This document shows positions 48,102 to 60,364 of a stretch of DNA of 64,000 bases, one piece after another. The number at the start of each line of letters is the position of its first letter. Position 1 is the stretch's first letter. The translations under genes were made by a program, and so were the position numbers. A model generated the notes under the pieces. It saw nothing but the letters and a program-made list of their open reading frames with translations, was not told where the DNA came from and made no database searches. The stretch is from Eudorina sp. 2006-703-Eu-15 (lineage: Eukaryota > Chlorophyta > Chlorophyceae > Chlamydomonadales > Volvocaceae). Location of the stretch: NCBI GenBank assembly GCA_003117195.1, contig BDSI01000110.1, positions 310,001 to 374,000 on the forward strand. Reading direction: 5' to 3'.

Positions 48102-51100
48102 ATGCCGCGGCTGTCCGAGTATATCAGGAAAGCCTCGCAACCACATCAAGGAGCGCAGGTGAGCCTTACGGATACCTTTGCTGCGACCCACAGCAAACAT
48201 GACACGCCAGCTGTGCGTGAACCTGCGTGAACAACTTAGACGAACAAGGTCATGCCATAATTCAACGCGGACTCCTTGTCTTCGAAGGTCAGGTGCCGAG
48301 TCCTGGCGACTGGGTCTCGCTTTCACACTTGTAACGACCAGGTTGCGCGCGGCGTTGCTCCCATCAGGATCGATTCACCCCATGCCGAACGCCGTTACCC
48401 CCAACTGTCAGGCAGCCCAAGCGCCCGGCGACAGCGCGGGACCCCCGGCTGACCCCTCACGGTTGGCGGCGCCAGGGGCAGCTGCTGATACTGCATTTGT
48501 GAAGCCGGCTGCCGCTGCACCCTGCGGCGCCTCGGCGGTAGAAGTCTCGTCACCTGCACCGTGGCAGCCCATGTACGACCGCTACGTGGAGCAGTATCGC
48601 CGCAGGTACGGGGTAGTATCGATGCCGGTTCGACAAGCACTACCGTTCCGTGGGCCCCACAGCCAGGTTACAACCTCGGGAGCTGCAAAGCGGCTCCATC
48701 AACAGCGACATGCCCACCGGTGTCAATGGCGGGTGACGGTGCGCATATGCACACAGGAGTGCTCGCTATGGAGGTGACGAATGAGGAGATGAGTTGGACT
48801 GGTGCTGACGCGTCAGAAGGCTGACAAACAGTTAACACACGGCAGGATCCCCATTTGCCCTCCGGGACCCGCAGGATCCGGGACCGCGGCCCCAGGACCT
48901 ATCGTCACCCGGATGGCTCTCTGCGGCCCGACCCGCCCATGGTCCATCCGTACTCGCAGGTGCCGTACCCCATGCCGTACGTTTCCGTGCGACCCTGCCT
49001 GGAGTGCAAGCGGTGTGCATGTTGCACGTCAACTGATAATGATTACCACTGATGGGCTCGTTGGAATCCAAACCCAAAGAAACAAAGATAGAGCTCGCGA
49101 GTGTCCGCGCCAAAACCGAAAGCAAATGCATGGTGCGGGCTAATCCCTGACCCGGACTTTCAGGAACGCAACGACGCTGACTGCGATAAGTAGGGCGTGC
49201 GCCGCTGCACGCTGCCCCTCAGGCTAACCGCTTGCACTGGGCCGAGCTGGTGGCCTATTGCCGTACCAATGGCGGCGATTGCGAGTACGAGACGCAAGGT
49301 ACGGTCGAGTTTGCCTTCGTTAGTGAAGGCGCGTGTGCGGCCGGCATGCGAGCTGAACAGCAGGAGATTGGACGGGCTCGCCGCGTTGCTGCGTGGGCCA
49401 TGCTGGTGTTTGCGGTATATAGTGGAATACGGGACACGACGCAGGTCTGAACCGACGGATTACCATGAGACATGATGCAGCTCGAATTGCTCCCTACCGA
49501 AGCGGGGTCTATTATGCCCTTCGGACGCTGGTCCTTCCCAGCCGTGGCCATGCCACCGGGTGCGCACCGGTATTTCGCCCCTGGCAAAGGAGGCCGGCAA
49601 GGATATGCCCCCACTGATGGACAGCTCCCGCGCGTTCCGATGCCGCCAGGCTTCTCGCTGCGCTATGGCATTGGCGTGCCTCCGGAGGCGCACCGGCGGC
49701 TGTGTGAGGCCCTGGGTGCGTCCATGTGCCCGAGGGCTGGGCAGCGGGCAGGCCGGATCATTACTTCATCCGTCCCCCTGAACCTGAATGTACCGTGGCG
49801 TAATGTCCAAAGGGTCGGGGGCTGCGATTACCGGCACCGCCCAACCGTAACACAAGAAGGGAAGGAAGGCCGCGGACGTGCCGACGTGGGAGAGCGCGAC
49901 ACAAGGCGGACGCGTGGGGACATTCAGAACAGCATTTACATGCCATAATAAAATCATTAAACGGCGGGTCCCATGTATTGGACCATTGGACCACCGCCAT
50001 AATCATAAGGTGTTAGTTCGGGTACGAAGCGCAGCTCCTTGGGCCGTACTGGGGCCTTTCAGCGAGCCGGGAGGAGAAAGGGGAATCCCCTTCGAAGAAG
50101 CGTCGGTCCGCACTCGAAAAGCCGGTGATATGCACGACAGCCTTGGAACGTGCATTCTGTGCGTCGGCTGGCTCATGGCCAGGTCGTTGGCGCCGCGTAT
50201 CTTGTGTAGCGCGCATCCCACCTCGCCGTCCATTTCGGCTCCGAAGGATCCCTCGCTCGGGGCCCCGCCCGCTGCGGCACTGCTGCACAGACCTGCGCGA
50301 GGAGCTGGAGGAGGCGCACCAGCTGGACGAGAGCCGGTGAGAAGGGCGGCGGCAGGTCCGGGTACAGGCGCTCGCAACCTTGGAGGGGAAGTAGCGGAAA
50401 GGGGAAGGAAGCCGGAGCGCTCGTCGTGCACGGGTGTGCGACTACTGTATGGGGAGGGATTCCCTTTCCCGCAGCCGGAGGGCGGGTACCGTGTAGCTGC
50501 GCCCCAGATGGGCTGGCGGACGGCGCCATTCCCCATCCCCAATGGATGTACTCCCCGACAATCCCATCGTTGAGCGACATGATCCATGATTGCCGGCTCG
50601 TGGGTCAAAGCGGCCATGACCTGCTCCTGCAACAAAAACGCCGTGTCCCCATATCGCCGCCACCCGCCGACCGCCGCCCCGCCCACCCCGACCGAGCCAC
50701 AGGAGCGACCCGCTGGCCGACCCCGCGCATCCCTTCAACGGCGAGTGGAAGGACCTGGCGGAACAAGGTGTGGGGGGGGGGCTGTCGTCCGGGGGACGGG
50801 GCCGGGACTGGGTACAGCGTTGCACGACGCCACGGTTCGGCAGGGCCAAGCAGCAGCCCCCGGAATGAGTTCAGGCATTGCCGCTGCAGCGGGCCGGGGG
50901 GGGCATGCTTGCCAAGGCGTCCTACGAAGTATTCTTTGGTCCACCGCCGGTGCCGCCCGCCCGCCCCGCACACCGACCGTTTTGGGCAGTGTTCGCCGCG
51001 GCGCCGGGGTGGCGCGGATCGGCGCCGACACCGTGAAAGCGACCTGCGCGGCGTGGAGACGCCCGAGGCGTACCCGGGATCGGGGGCCCTGTGTGTCAGC

Positions 51101-51208
51101 CGGCGGACCGCCCTGGAGCGAGCATTCGGGGAGGGGACCTGGCGGTGGCCGGGCCGATTCGCAGCCGGCTACCGACGCGCGCCGGGAATGCTGCTCGCGG
51201 CGGTTTGA
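48102..51208 (+). CDS. Multi-exon orphan protein, 3' end unresolved
   Basis: Exons that chain in phase are 48102-48158 (MPRLSEYIRKASQPHQGAQ), 48412-48612, 48663-about 48772, 48846-about 49014, 49223-49414, 49481-49715, 50291-50336 and 50703-50767. Notable parts are YDRYVEQYRRRYG, a Pro/Tyr patch MVHPYSQVPYPMPYVSVRP, RLHWAELVAYCRTNGGDCEY, MPPGFSLRYGIGVPPEAHRR, and a helix made across three exons (RRLCEAL, DLREELEEAHQLDES, RSDPLADPAHPF). The last two junctions and their phases are the strongest evidence. The donor after exon 2 is ambiguous (48606 or 48613), the implied intron there is only about 50 bp, and the exon ending near 49014 does not fix its donor. After 50767 three frames stay open to about 51208 and I cannot choose the last exon. 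Family and function are unknown; the part from 48260 to 49480 could include decayed sequence. Confidence 0.5.
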
Positions 51209-51376
51209 CCGCGACTGAATCGGATGCCAAGGGGGCTTTGGGAAGCAAGCAGTTGCAGAAATTACTGGAACCGACACACGCACAGGCGCTGCACAGGAGA
51301 GGGACCGAACGTGCGCCCGCATGTGGAGAGACGTTGGAGGCGATGCCACTGGTTAAGTGGTTGACATATACAGATA

Positions 51377-51715
51377 CGTACAGATCCACCGCATCCTGAT
51401 GTAATGCCCAAGTGGATCGCCCCGGCCGAGGCGCTGGAACAGCCCCGAGAGCAGACCGAGATGCGTGTTCAGAGTGTTCGGGCTGGGTGCGGCGACCTGG
51501 CGCTGCGGCAACCAGCTGGTTTGCAGGTAGACCAGGAGGTCGTTGTCGGTACAGGTCAGTAGGGTGCGGCCGTGGGGCTGGGTAGCGAGCCAGGCGGATA
51601 GGTCGCGACCGGCGGACTCCTGGCGGGAGATGGTGGCGGGAACCAGCGCATTGTCGCAGACTCTGGCGGCGGCAGCCAGGGCTTCTTCATAGATCTGACG
51701 GCTGGTCAGAGGGTC
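51377..51715 (-). mobile_element. Tyrosine-recombinase-type transposon fragment
   Basis: The minus-strand translation has IYEEALAAAARVCDNALVPA, then RDLSAWLATQPHGRTLLTCT, DNDLLVYLQTSWLP and APSPNTLNTHLGLLSGLFQR. This matches the N-terminal SAM-like (core-binding) part of tyrosine recombinases carried by DIRS/Kangaroo-like elements of volvocine algae. The catalytic Arg/His/Tyr domain is missing and the frame has no start, so it is a relic. Confidence 0.52.
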
Positions 51716-53374
51716 GTGTACGGCGCCAGGGACCGGTGGGGCGCATACGCGGGACAGCCGGGCGCGGACCAGAGAAGGTTCACCCTCCTGCTGCAGGAAG
51801 GGGAAGGGAACGTAGAGAGCCAGCGCAGGACCCCGAGTCGAGTGAGGCAGGCTGGCGCGCTAGGGGCGCTTACCGTATAGACGGTGGGGGTGGACAGCAA
51901 AAAGGGAAAGGCGGCGCCGCCTGTGGCGCGCCCCGGAGGGGGGACCCGTGTTTCATGGATATCTTCTTTTGCCGCTGTGTAAGGCAGTCCGTGAATCAAT
52001 CGTCCATAAATGTGTACGGTATCATATATCCACGTCCGTAAAAACAATTCAGTCCCCGCCAGCCTCCTTGCACTTGGCCCTCCTTCCGGCGCCCGTACCC
52101 GGGCTACAACGCCCAGGTCGCCCACACCCTGCGCAAATTACCTTACATCACACACACACCCGACTGCACCGTTCCGCTATGCAGTCCCAATGTCACCATC
52201 ACGCCGAACAGCAGCAACCCCGACACAAGCCCCCCAGACCCACAGCTGGTTCTAGGGGCGGGACGCGTGTACGCGCGCCGACAGACGAGACCCTCTCCAG
52301 CGCCTCCTCCATCCCTCAATCAACCCCTCGACTGGGTTCGGTAATCTGCGGCGCGCGTCCTTCCGTGGCGCCAGCCAACCGCTGACCCTCCCTTTCGAAA
52401 GCGACACCTCAGCCGCACACCGAACGCCTCCCTCCGTGACATGAATGGATATCTTCCACGCGCCGGCACCCGTCGCAACCGATAGCCAACAGGGGGCCAC
52501 GGCCTGTCTGTTCGTCCGGTACAGCCACAGACCAGCGATGCAAATGCATTCCCATCCTAAACCTGGTTCCCACCAGGCGCCCACACCCGGGCGGGTGGCC
52601 AGACCCCAGCTCCCTCCAGGGCCCCGCGACTCGCTCGGGTCCCAACCCCGCTGAGCTGAGCTGAGCTGAGCATCAACCCCGGCCAGGGGTGCCGCATCGC
52701 GCAGATCGGACACTGCAGCACGGACGCTGCAAAGCCGTACACCGAGCGAGTCACCCCGGACCCGGAGGACTTCTCAACGATGCAAACTCGCTTCGTGCCA
52801 GCGGCGGTGGTCATGCATGAGGGTGCAGAAAATGCGGCCGTACACGGGGTAAGAAGCGGAACCCATCGAGGGCAGTGGCCTTGAGGGGTGGTCAGCCGCT
52901 CCTGTGCAAGAAAGTCGTTTGGGTCGGCGGCTTGGCTAGCCGCAGAACCACTGATTCGAGTCGTCCGGCAGGGAAAACCCACCGATTATAGTCGCAGCGC
53001 CGCGGCGTGGCCGGGCATATGTTCCCTGCTGCTGCGAATTCCGTCATCGGACGGCAGCGGATTTCGTCGTGTTTGTAGATTCCGTCATCAATCATACAGG
53101 AAGTGTCCCAGGTCCATCCGTACATATCCTTATTTGTATGCGCGCGAACTTGCACGTGTTCCCCACGCGTCCTCCTGCCGCAAGCTGCAGTTCTGGAAAG
53201 AAGAGCGTTGACCCCCTTGCCGGCAGTGCCGCGGGTGTGTCCCATTCCCCGTCCCGGCTCCTGTACTGCCTGGCGCACACAGATCTCCGCCACCACAAAA
53301 CCCTGGACACCACTGCACGCCAGCACCGCCACAAGTAATCTAAAGTCAATCATAACCCGGTTCGAGCGGCACCA
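51716..53374. other. No convincing gene
   Basis: About 1.65 kb between the transposon relic and the coiled-coil gene, presumably including that gene's 3' UTR. Short overlapping open frames only. Confidence 0.4.
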
Positions 53375-56300
53375 CTACAGTATCGGGCCTGCCGCCGCCG
53401 CGTCTTCCGCTGCGGACCTGCCCCCGCCCTCATCGTCTCCCAACGACGCCTCCGGCCCTGGCAGGTACCCTCGTGTCACCGAGTCGTACGTGGCCGACTC
53501 AAAGCTTCCGCCGCTGGCGGCGCCGCCACCGCCAGCCCGCGACCCAAAGCCGCCGCCGCCGCTCAGCGGCACGTCATCGCTGCCCGTGCTCCGCCGCAGT
53601 GCCGAGGGGCTGCCGCCAACAGCACCCACCCGCAACCCCAGTATCCCAGCGCCGGATGTGCGTCCGCCGCCGCCTCCGCCGCCGCCGGAGCCGCTGGCTC
53701 CGCTGACCGACGGCAGCAACGTCCTTGACGTCACGACGGCGGAGGAGTTGAGGGCCCGGACCAGCTCACCCGGGCTGGAGGTGCTTGTGGAGGCGGAGGA
53801 CGGCGGCCGAGCGTCCTGAGGCCCGTCCAAGGCGGCCAAACTGCCGCTGCTTGGCCGACCCGTGGGTCCGCCATTGTGGGAACCTACGGGTCGGTCCGTG
53901 AGGCTGGGGTTCCGGACCAGGTTTGGCGGCGGGGGCAACTGTCCCGTGAACAGAGTCCCCCCAGGAGCCGTCATGCCGCCTCCGACGGGAGAGCCGCTGC
54001 CACCGCCACTGCCGCCACCGCCGCCGGCTGTGCCGCCGGCTGCGGCCGAGGGGCCCGTCCCGACCAGCCACGTCGGCGAATCGGGCGAAAAGGCGTGCCC
54101 CGGCCGCGCCTTGGCATTAAAGAGCGGGTACAAGGTGGGTATCACGCTGCCGGGGCTGTGGCTGATAGACCGCCCGCTGGGGCTGCGAGGGGGGCTGTCC
54201 GACCGATCCCGACCCGCACTGGAACGACCGGCGCCGCCCGCGCTGTTGACCGAGTGCACCCGAGAGTGCGCGGAGGACCGCCCGTCCACACCGCCGCCGC
54301 CACCGCCTCCGCCGCCGCCGCCTGGCATCCCGTCCAACAGTGACGAAGCGCCGTACGCTGAGCCGCCGCCAGTGCCGGCTCCGCCGCCGGTGCCGGCTCC
54401 GCCGCCGATGCCGGCTCCGCCGCCGACGTCGCCAAAGCGGCCGTACATACTGCCGCCGTCGTCGACGCCGAGCGGGTCGTACACGTTGACAGCCGACCGT
54501 GCACTGGATTTCCGAATGGCGCCCCCGGTGCTGACGCTGCCGCCGCCGAGGCGGGCCGGCGGCCCCAGCGCGGCGATCAGCCTCGACTCCAGCAGCGCCA
54601 GTCTTCCTGCTGCATGCCGCTGCTTCTGGACCGAAACCCGACGCTCCAGTTCCATCTGCTCAGTCAGGGACATGAGCTGCATCTCCAGCTGCATGGCCCG
54701 CGCTTCCGCTGCACGTGCAGTTTCCCGCATCTGCCGCATGTCGTGGGCAATGTCGGGGCTGCTGCCGGCCTCCTGTGCGACGCACAGACAACAAACAACC
54801 CGGGGCGGGGCGGGATGATATGACCGAAACAGACCGCCGACCACCTTCCTCATGCACCTCGGGGTACAGGGGCCTGGGCGAGCGCTTGCGGCGGCGGCAG
54901 TGGCGGCTGCCGCAGCGGCTTCCGGCCACCCGTGCAGCGGCGACTGCCCCTTAATGTCAGTAAAGGGGCGACTGCCCCTCCCCAGCCTCCAAAGCCCGTG
55001 GCCGTGGTAACGCGCTGGCAGACTCTGACGCCCCCGCCCCTGGCCCCTTCCCCCTCCCATCACGCCTTGCATGTCGTACCGATCTCCCAAACACAAGCCC
55101 ACCAGGGGACGCACCCTGAGGGCGATGCACAGCTGCGCGTTCTCCGTCTCCAGCGCGCCAGCGCGCCGATCAGAGGCCTCCAGTCGGGACTCAGCGCTGC
55201 GGACCGAGTACTGCAGTTGCCGTACCTGCTCACGCAGGATCTGCACGACATGATCCCGGGGCGAACCCAGTGTCATCAGCACAGCTCGCAGGACCAGGCG
55301 AGCACACATGCAGCGAACAAATCGCGCCCCTGGCCCTTGCGTCCACTTCCTCAGGGAGCGGCCTGAGGCATTTGATGCGAGCCCAAGACGGCATTCAACA
55401 TTCCTGTCGGATGTCGTACCGGCTATACTGCCGCCCTGGGTCCCCGAGTTCGTTTGCAACAGCTGCTGCGGACTCTCGCGGACCTTATGGTGTGCCCGGG
55501 TTCGTTCTCGGTTTGCTTTTAGTTGCCACTACACCCTGGTAGTGTCGTCCGCACCTGATTGTCTTCGAACAGCGCCCGGAGCTTGTGCGGCAGGTCCTTG
55601 ACTTCTGTACTGCGGAAGTCAATGGTGTGCAGCGGCTGGTACTCCTTGGCCTTCTGGTCTCGGAGCTCCTTCCGCAGCTCCGAGCGCTCAACGTTGAAGA
55701 CCCCCAAATCGTAGGTCTGGGCGTCCACCTTGTTCTCAAGACTGATGAGGACTTCCTGCAGTGTGGACAGGGATACATTTGACGTGCAGCGACTCGAACG
55801 AGAGACCACAGGGTCAAATACACGACACAATCATTTGCGCGGCTTGGAAATAATTATGCGACTCCTTGGAGCTGTTGCGCTCATGGCGGAGGCGTAATCG
55901 CATACCGCAAGACGTGGAAAGGAGTGTGTGGCAGTTGGTCGAGCCGCACCTGCACTTCCCGTAGCAGCAGCATCATCCGCGCCCGCGCCTTGTTGCCTTT
56001 GATGCCAGACTCTTTATTACAAACCATAAGCTGGAGCCTGCGTAAGTGAATGGTTTGAAACGTTGGGTTCGGCTGGGGGTTGAAACGTAACAGAAAGGCT
56101 GAGCTGCAGGAGCGGTGGTGCGCCTTACTCTTGGATCATCTCATATCCTCGAGTGCGTTTATTGTCCTGACCAAGTTGAAGGAAGTACCGCGGAAATTCG
56201 CTCCCGTCGCCGTTCTTATAAGTACTGTTGGTAGCTCGCCGCTCCCGGCTGGGACTCGCATGGCTTTGATTAGAGCGACTTGCAGGTGCTGAGGACGGCA

Positions 56301-56394
56301 CTCCATCGGTCCCAGCACTGTGCAGTGGTCGGCCGGCATCTTCCTGAGCCATGTGCATAGGCAACACGCACTCCTTGAGGACAAAGGTTATCAC
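53375..56394 (-). CDS. Coiled-coil protein with Gly/Ser/Pro-rich tail
   Basis: Exons in phase are 56394 (start uncertain)-56129, 56037-55906, 55792-55555, 55240-55115 and 54772-53375. Exon 2 gives LQLMVCNKESGIKGNKARAR then MMLLLREVQVRLDQLP. Exon 3 gives LQEVLISLENKVDAQTYDLG then ERSELRKELRDQKAKEYQPL. Exon 4 is coiled coil (ILREQVRQLQYSVRSAESRL). Exon 5 opens with another long coil (RETARAAEARAMQLEMQLMS, LTEQMELERRVSVQKQRH) and turns into about 370 residues of Gly/Ser/Pro-rich sequence with GGAG[IT]GG-type repeats. The possible start at 56352 (MAQEDAG) is as good as 56394. The architecture suits a cytoskeletal or ciliary scaffold, but I do not recognise a specific family, so that is inference. 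Confidence 0.7.
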
Positions 56395-57225
56395 TACTAT
56401 GGAACGTTCATTGGTTGAGCTTGTGTCGTTTCAATTGGGGCCGCGGTGCCTTCCGCGTTGCTGGTAAAACAGGTAAGATAAGGAGCGGGACAGATCGAAG
56501 ACGAAGCAAGATTGTATGCTGCTTGGCTCAAAGCGTTCAGAACGTATCCCTTCAACCCTATACGTTTATGGAGCGCGACGCTTCTTCTCTACCAATGAGG
56601 TTCGCTCGAAGGTGCTGCCGTACCTGTCCTCCGTGAAAATCGCATCTATGCCACTATGACCTCCAACAGAACCAACATTCTCTCAAAAAGTCTGTGCATT
56701 ACAGTAGCATTCTCTGGGCAAAGTGTGGGCCCCTCTGTAAATCTTGCGGCCTGCAGTGGTCTGTGGGCCGCCAGCAGTTGCACCCTGCGACAAGAATTAC
56801 TGATTAGTTATGATAATGTCTAATGAGAGTTTGGAGTCGTCGACCCATCTACGATGCCAGATAGCTTAAAGTCGAGGGTACCCGTATGTCGGGGGCTGTC
56901 GGCAACGCGTGAGCAAATATACCCGACTGCCAGCATTTGATAATTCAAAGGTCTGTAAGTGAATTCTCGACTGCAAGACCTTCGGACCGCTTGCGTATGG
57001 GCTGTTTTTGCGTTAAGTGGCATTACAATGCAAGGATGATTACCGTAAGGGAAATTTTGGGCAGCGAAAAACCGAAAATTGTAGAAATTATACAAGTATA
57101 TGTAGTGAGTGATAATACTTAATCCACGTTACATGGAAAGTTTCGTTGAGGTCTGAACTCTGGAGTGCCTCCCTCTCCCAAACAACCCCGTTTTCCATGG
57201 CTCGAATTTAGTCGCATGGTCGATA
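56395..57225. other. Intergenic, AT-richer
   Basis: Promoter side of the coiled-coil gene and 3' flank of the putative exon at 57226. No gene seen. Confidence 0.4.
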
Positions 57226-57423
57226 TCATGATGCGATGAAATATGATACAGGGTCATCGTCGGACGGTGAAATTCCATCGTCGGGCACGTCGTTGTCGAG
57301 TGCCTGACAGCGGCATGACACCTCCTTCAGCTGCTTCAGCCTTCGTTCGGCATCTGCTCCTGCCTCTCCAAGCGAGTTCCAGTACTGCGCATCAACGTCT
57401 TCTGCGGTAGTCTCTGACTGTCT
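57226..57423 (-). CDS. Possible last exon of an unresolved gene
   Basis: After an acceptor AACTTGCAG, the minus strand encodes RQSETTAEDVDAQYWNSLGE, then ERRLKQLKEVSCRCQALDND and an acidic C-terminus before a stop at 57226. The mix of acidic and helix-forming residues looks like protein. Upstream exons between 57424 and 58200 could not be chained with confidence. Confidence 0.35.
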   Translation of the reverse strand, partial: RQSETTAEDVDAQYWNSLGEAGADAERRLKQLKEVSCRCQALDNDVPDDGISPSDDDPVSYFIAS

Positions 57424-58219
57424 CTGCAAGTTGTAACGTGTTGTAAACCCAGTGTGTACGAAGAAGTGAATGAATGAACTTTACAGCGGACCAAGTGTGT
57501 CGAAGGCGCCATCTGATCTTGCATCGGATTCGCATTCTGAAGTAGTCAGAGCGCCTGGGTTCAGGGACACCAGCCTTCACCAGTCACACATTTCAGGCCG
57601 CTCCTGGGGCGCCTGTACCATGAGAATGCGCTCTTGTCGTTTCTACCCGGTTTGCCCCAGTCTCATCTCCGGCGAACTCCTGTAATAGTTTCTAGTGCAT
57701 GACATGGTGCTCCGTTGATGACGAGGACAACAATGTTGCGTTACTCGGACTGGAATTTGGAACGCCGCCCCTCCCATCAGTCATATGGCAGACTCTGGCA
57801 TCCGGGTACTGGAATCAAGGCATGCTTAAGCCTGAGCTGCACATCTACATTCTCAGACCTCCTATCCTGTTGGTCCATGCATTCGAAAAGAAATGCCGTA
57901 ACGCTGGTTGCCAGAGCTGCAATACTGCAGGCTGCCGGGAGCCAAGCTGACGCAGGCAGGCTCCCGTTCTTAGGTTCGTAAATATCAAATCGGAATCCAT
58001 ATTCCTTTTATACAAGGTTTCGACGGATATGTTCTTGTAGTAAGCAAAGAACAGACGTGCATCGGCTCACATGATGCCTGCAACGGTTTCCGTTAACGTC
58101 GAGGCTTCCTTGATCAAAACCGGTAGCTGCCAATGCAGCCAGCCGCATTTAACAAACATTATCATTAATCGCATGCTATCCAGAGCGCTAGCGAAAGTGT
58201 GTTGAATACATCCTAAATT
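57424..58219. other. Unresolved region before the hydrolase gene
   Basis: It may contain upstream exons of the minus-strand gene (for example around 57580-57510 and 57880-57780) and the promoter of the + strand isochorismatase-like gene. Nothing can be fixed. Confidence 0.3.
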
Positions 58220-60023
58220 ATGGCGGACTCGGAGACCTGCCTGGTATGCATAGACATGCAAAACGACTTTTGCTTATCGAGTTCCCCTCTCTGCGTTGCT
58301 GGCGCAATGGGTTGCTTGCCCAAGGTCAAGGAGGCCCTTGAAGTTGCTCGCGCCAAGCACTTGCATGTTATATGGGTCATCCGTGAGCACGATGCCTCAG
58401 GTAACAGCGAAAAGCCTCATATATTTACCTTTGATGCACCGAAAGCGGACGCAAGAAACATTGCAGTCTGTGTTCCACAAACTTGCCGTGGTGCATCACC
58501 AACCACATGCGGCAATGCGCCTCATTGTGTGTTGGGGCTGATGATCTCTGAACAATTCATTGCTGCGGGGTTGCGGGAGATGAAGCGGGGTGAAATCGCG
58601 CACTGCAGGGGTGGACGTGGAGTACACCCGGGCACACCTCTTTAAGGACGGCGGCGCTGGCAGCACGGTGCCTGGCACGAACGGTGAGTTCTTGCCCGAT
58701 GGTAAGACATTTGCCAACGGCGGGTGGCGGGTGGCATTCAGATGTGAAACTTAGGCCTCCGTGTTGCTTCATCCCATCTCCCCATGGAACACCGTATTCG
58801 GTCGTCCTGAAGGGAGTGCCGCATACAGGTCGACAGCGTACGGCACGCGGGGTCCACTTTCACATGGCTCACTTATCGACAGTGTGCGGCATGCTGCTTC
58901 GTTTGAGATCCGGTGTTGGCCCAGTGCCGAGTTTTGGCATAGCTACATGAAGGATGCACGAGCGCACTGCGCACGTCCGGCTGCACACGGCACATATCCG
59001 CACGTCAGTCGGGGTCTTCACACACATGCTGCTGCTGCTGTCGTTTGGATGGGCATTCACGGTGAGCGGGGGGGTGTCACGGAGAAACGCCGCCAATACT
59101 CGCTGTCGCAGTCTCGTTGGCAAGGGGGGATCGGGAGACAACCCACATGGCCAGCCGGATCGGGAGACAACCCACCCGGCCACACTTGCTTACCGTGCAT
59201 ATGTCCTTCGGGTGCACCCCGTGGCCCGTGCCGACTCGTTGCCACAAGGTGCGGCGCTGGTGGAGGGACTGGAGGTGCGGCAGGGGGAGATGGTGCTGGT
59301 GAAGAAGCGCTTCAGCGCATTCCTACACACGCATTTGGACCTGTTGCTCAGGTGCGGACACGCGAGCGGCGGTACTTGTGGGGGGGGGCCTGGGTCAGCG
59401 CCGCCGTGCGGACTGGCGTGGGGAGGTGGAAGTGCCCTCGTGGCGACGCACCTGGCGCCACGCTGCGATATAGCAGGCGGTCTGCGTGCTGGGACCCGCG
59501 GCCAGAAACGCCGGGACCCGGGAGTGCAGTACCATCACTGCGCACTAGTGGCTGCAGAAGACGCTGCCGAAGGCTATTGTTGCTCTGCGCGCTCAGCCGG
59601 CGAATCTTGTTGCATGCATCATAACGATGATCATAAAGACAGATCGGTGGTGGATATGTTCAGTCAAACTCCAGCACATTTAACTCAGAATTGCTTTCTT
59701 CATTTCATGTTCGCCTCTGCAAAGGTCGCAATGTTTAGAGCTTGGGAGGAACTCCACCGCTAACACGATTGTGCCGTTGGTCTGGCGGATGGGTCCGCCC
59801 CCGCAGGCGGCTAAGGGTGAGGCGCGTTGTGCTGTGTGGTGTGCAGACGCCCAACTGCATTCGCGCCACCGCAGTGGACTCGCTGGGGCACGATTATGAG
59901 ACGATCGTCCTCAGCGACGCAACGGCGTCGAAGAGCGAGGCGGTGCAGGAAGCTAACCTGGAGGATATGCGGTGTATGGGCATCGCCACGCCGACGACAG
60001 CGGCATGGGCTGCCTCCTTGTAA
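58220..60023 (+). CDS. Isochorismatase-fold cysteine hydrolase
   Basis: Four exons (58220-58400, 58609-58683, 59249-59351, 59807-60023) join in phase to give 192 codons (191 aa), the normal size for the family. The expected triad is present: Asp12 in CIDMQNDF, Lys104 in VLVKKRFSAF and Cys137 in CGVQTPNCIRATAVDSLG. REHDASGVDVEYTRAHLF is formed across the first junction, and ETIVLSDATAS follows the nucleophile. The family includes nicotinamidases, isochorismatases and other amidases. Nothing here singles out nicotinamidase, so the substrate is open. There is no targeting peptide, so it is probably cytosolic. Intron 2 (58684-59248) contains two copies of GGATCGGGAGACAACCCAC. The ADP-ribosylglycohydrolase gene starts 342 bp downstream on the same strand. 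Confidence 0.9.
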
Positions 60024-60364
60024 TTAAGAGGGGAGGTCCCATACTATTACAGTGTGGAGGTCCGTTCTGGATGCCCCGACGATCGTTTTTTGCGGGTGCA
60101 TATGAGGACTGGCCGGGCGCCCGGTATGGGGCGGGTTGGTTGGTGACGTGAGATAGTTTTAGCAAGCTTCGCAAATGACATTGTTGATTCATTATCACCT
60201 TTCGCGACGCTACCTGTTTTGATTTTGACGTGGTTTACCTTGCTGGACGTCTGGACGAGCTTGCACTTTGCAACGGAAGGTACAATTTTGTCTGTACTGC
60301 TGTAACCGCTCAGCCGACACGATGATTCTTGATTCTGAACACATTTCAGGTAGAGCAATAAACC
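60024..60364. other. Intergenic spacer between two + strand genes
   Basis: 341 bp; a TGTAA signal at about 60299-60303 may end the upstream transcript. The promoter of the downstream gene must also lie here. Confidence 0.4.

Noticed and set aside
53103..54818. Long + strand open frames opposite the coiled-coil gene
   Set aside because: They are Pro/Arg-rich reflections of the Gly/Ser-rich exon on the minus strand, which chains in phase with coiled-coil exons.
56129..56384. Alternative minus-strand frame with LIKAMRVPAGSGELPTVLI
   Set aside because: It looks protein-like but reaches a TGA before any usable donor, while the other frame joins in phase to the next exon (MIQE-LQLMVCNK).
57715..57981. 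A + strand open frame of 88 codons before the isochorismatase-like gene
   Set aside because: Two + strand frames are open over the same bases, there is no motif, and no way to join it to the downstream gene.
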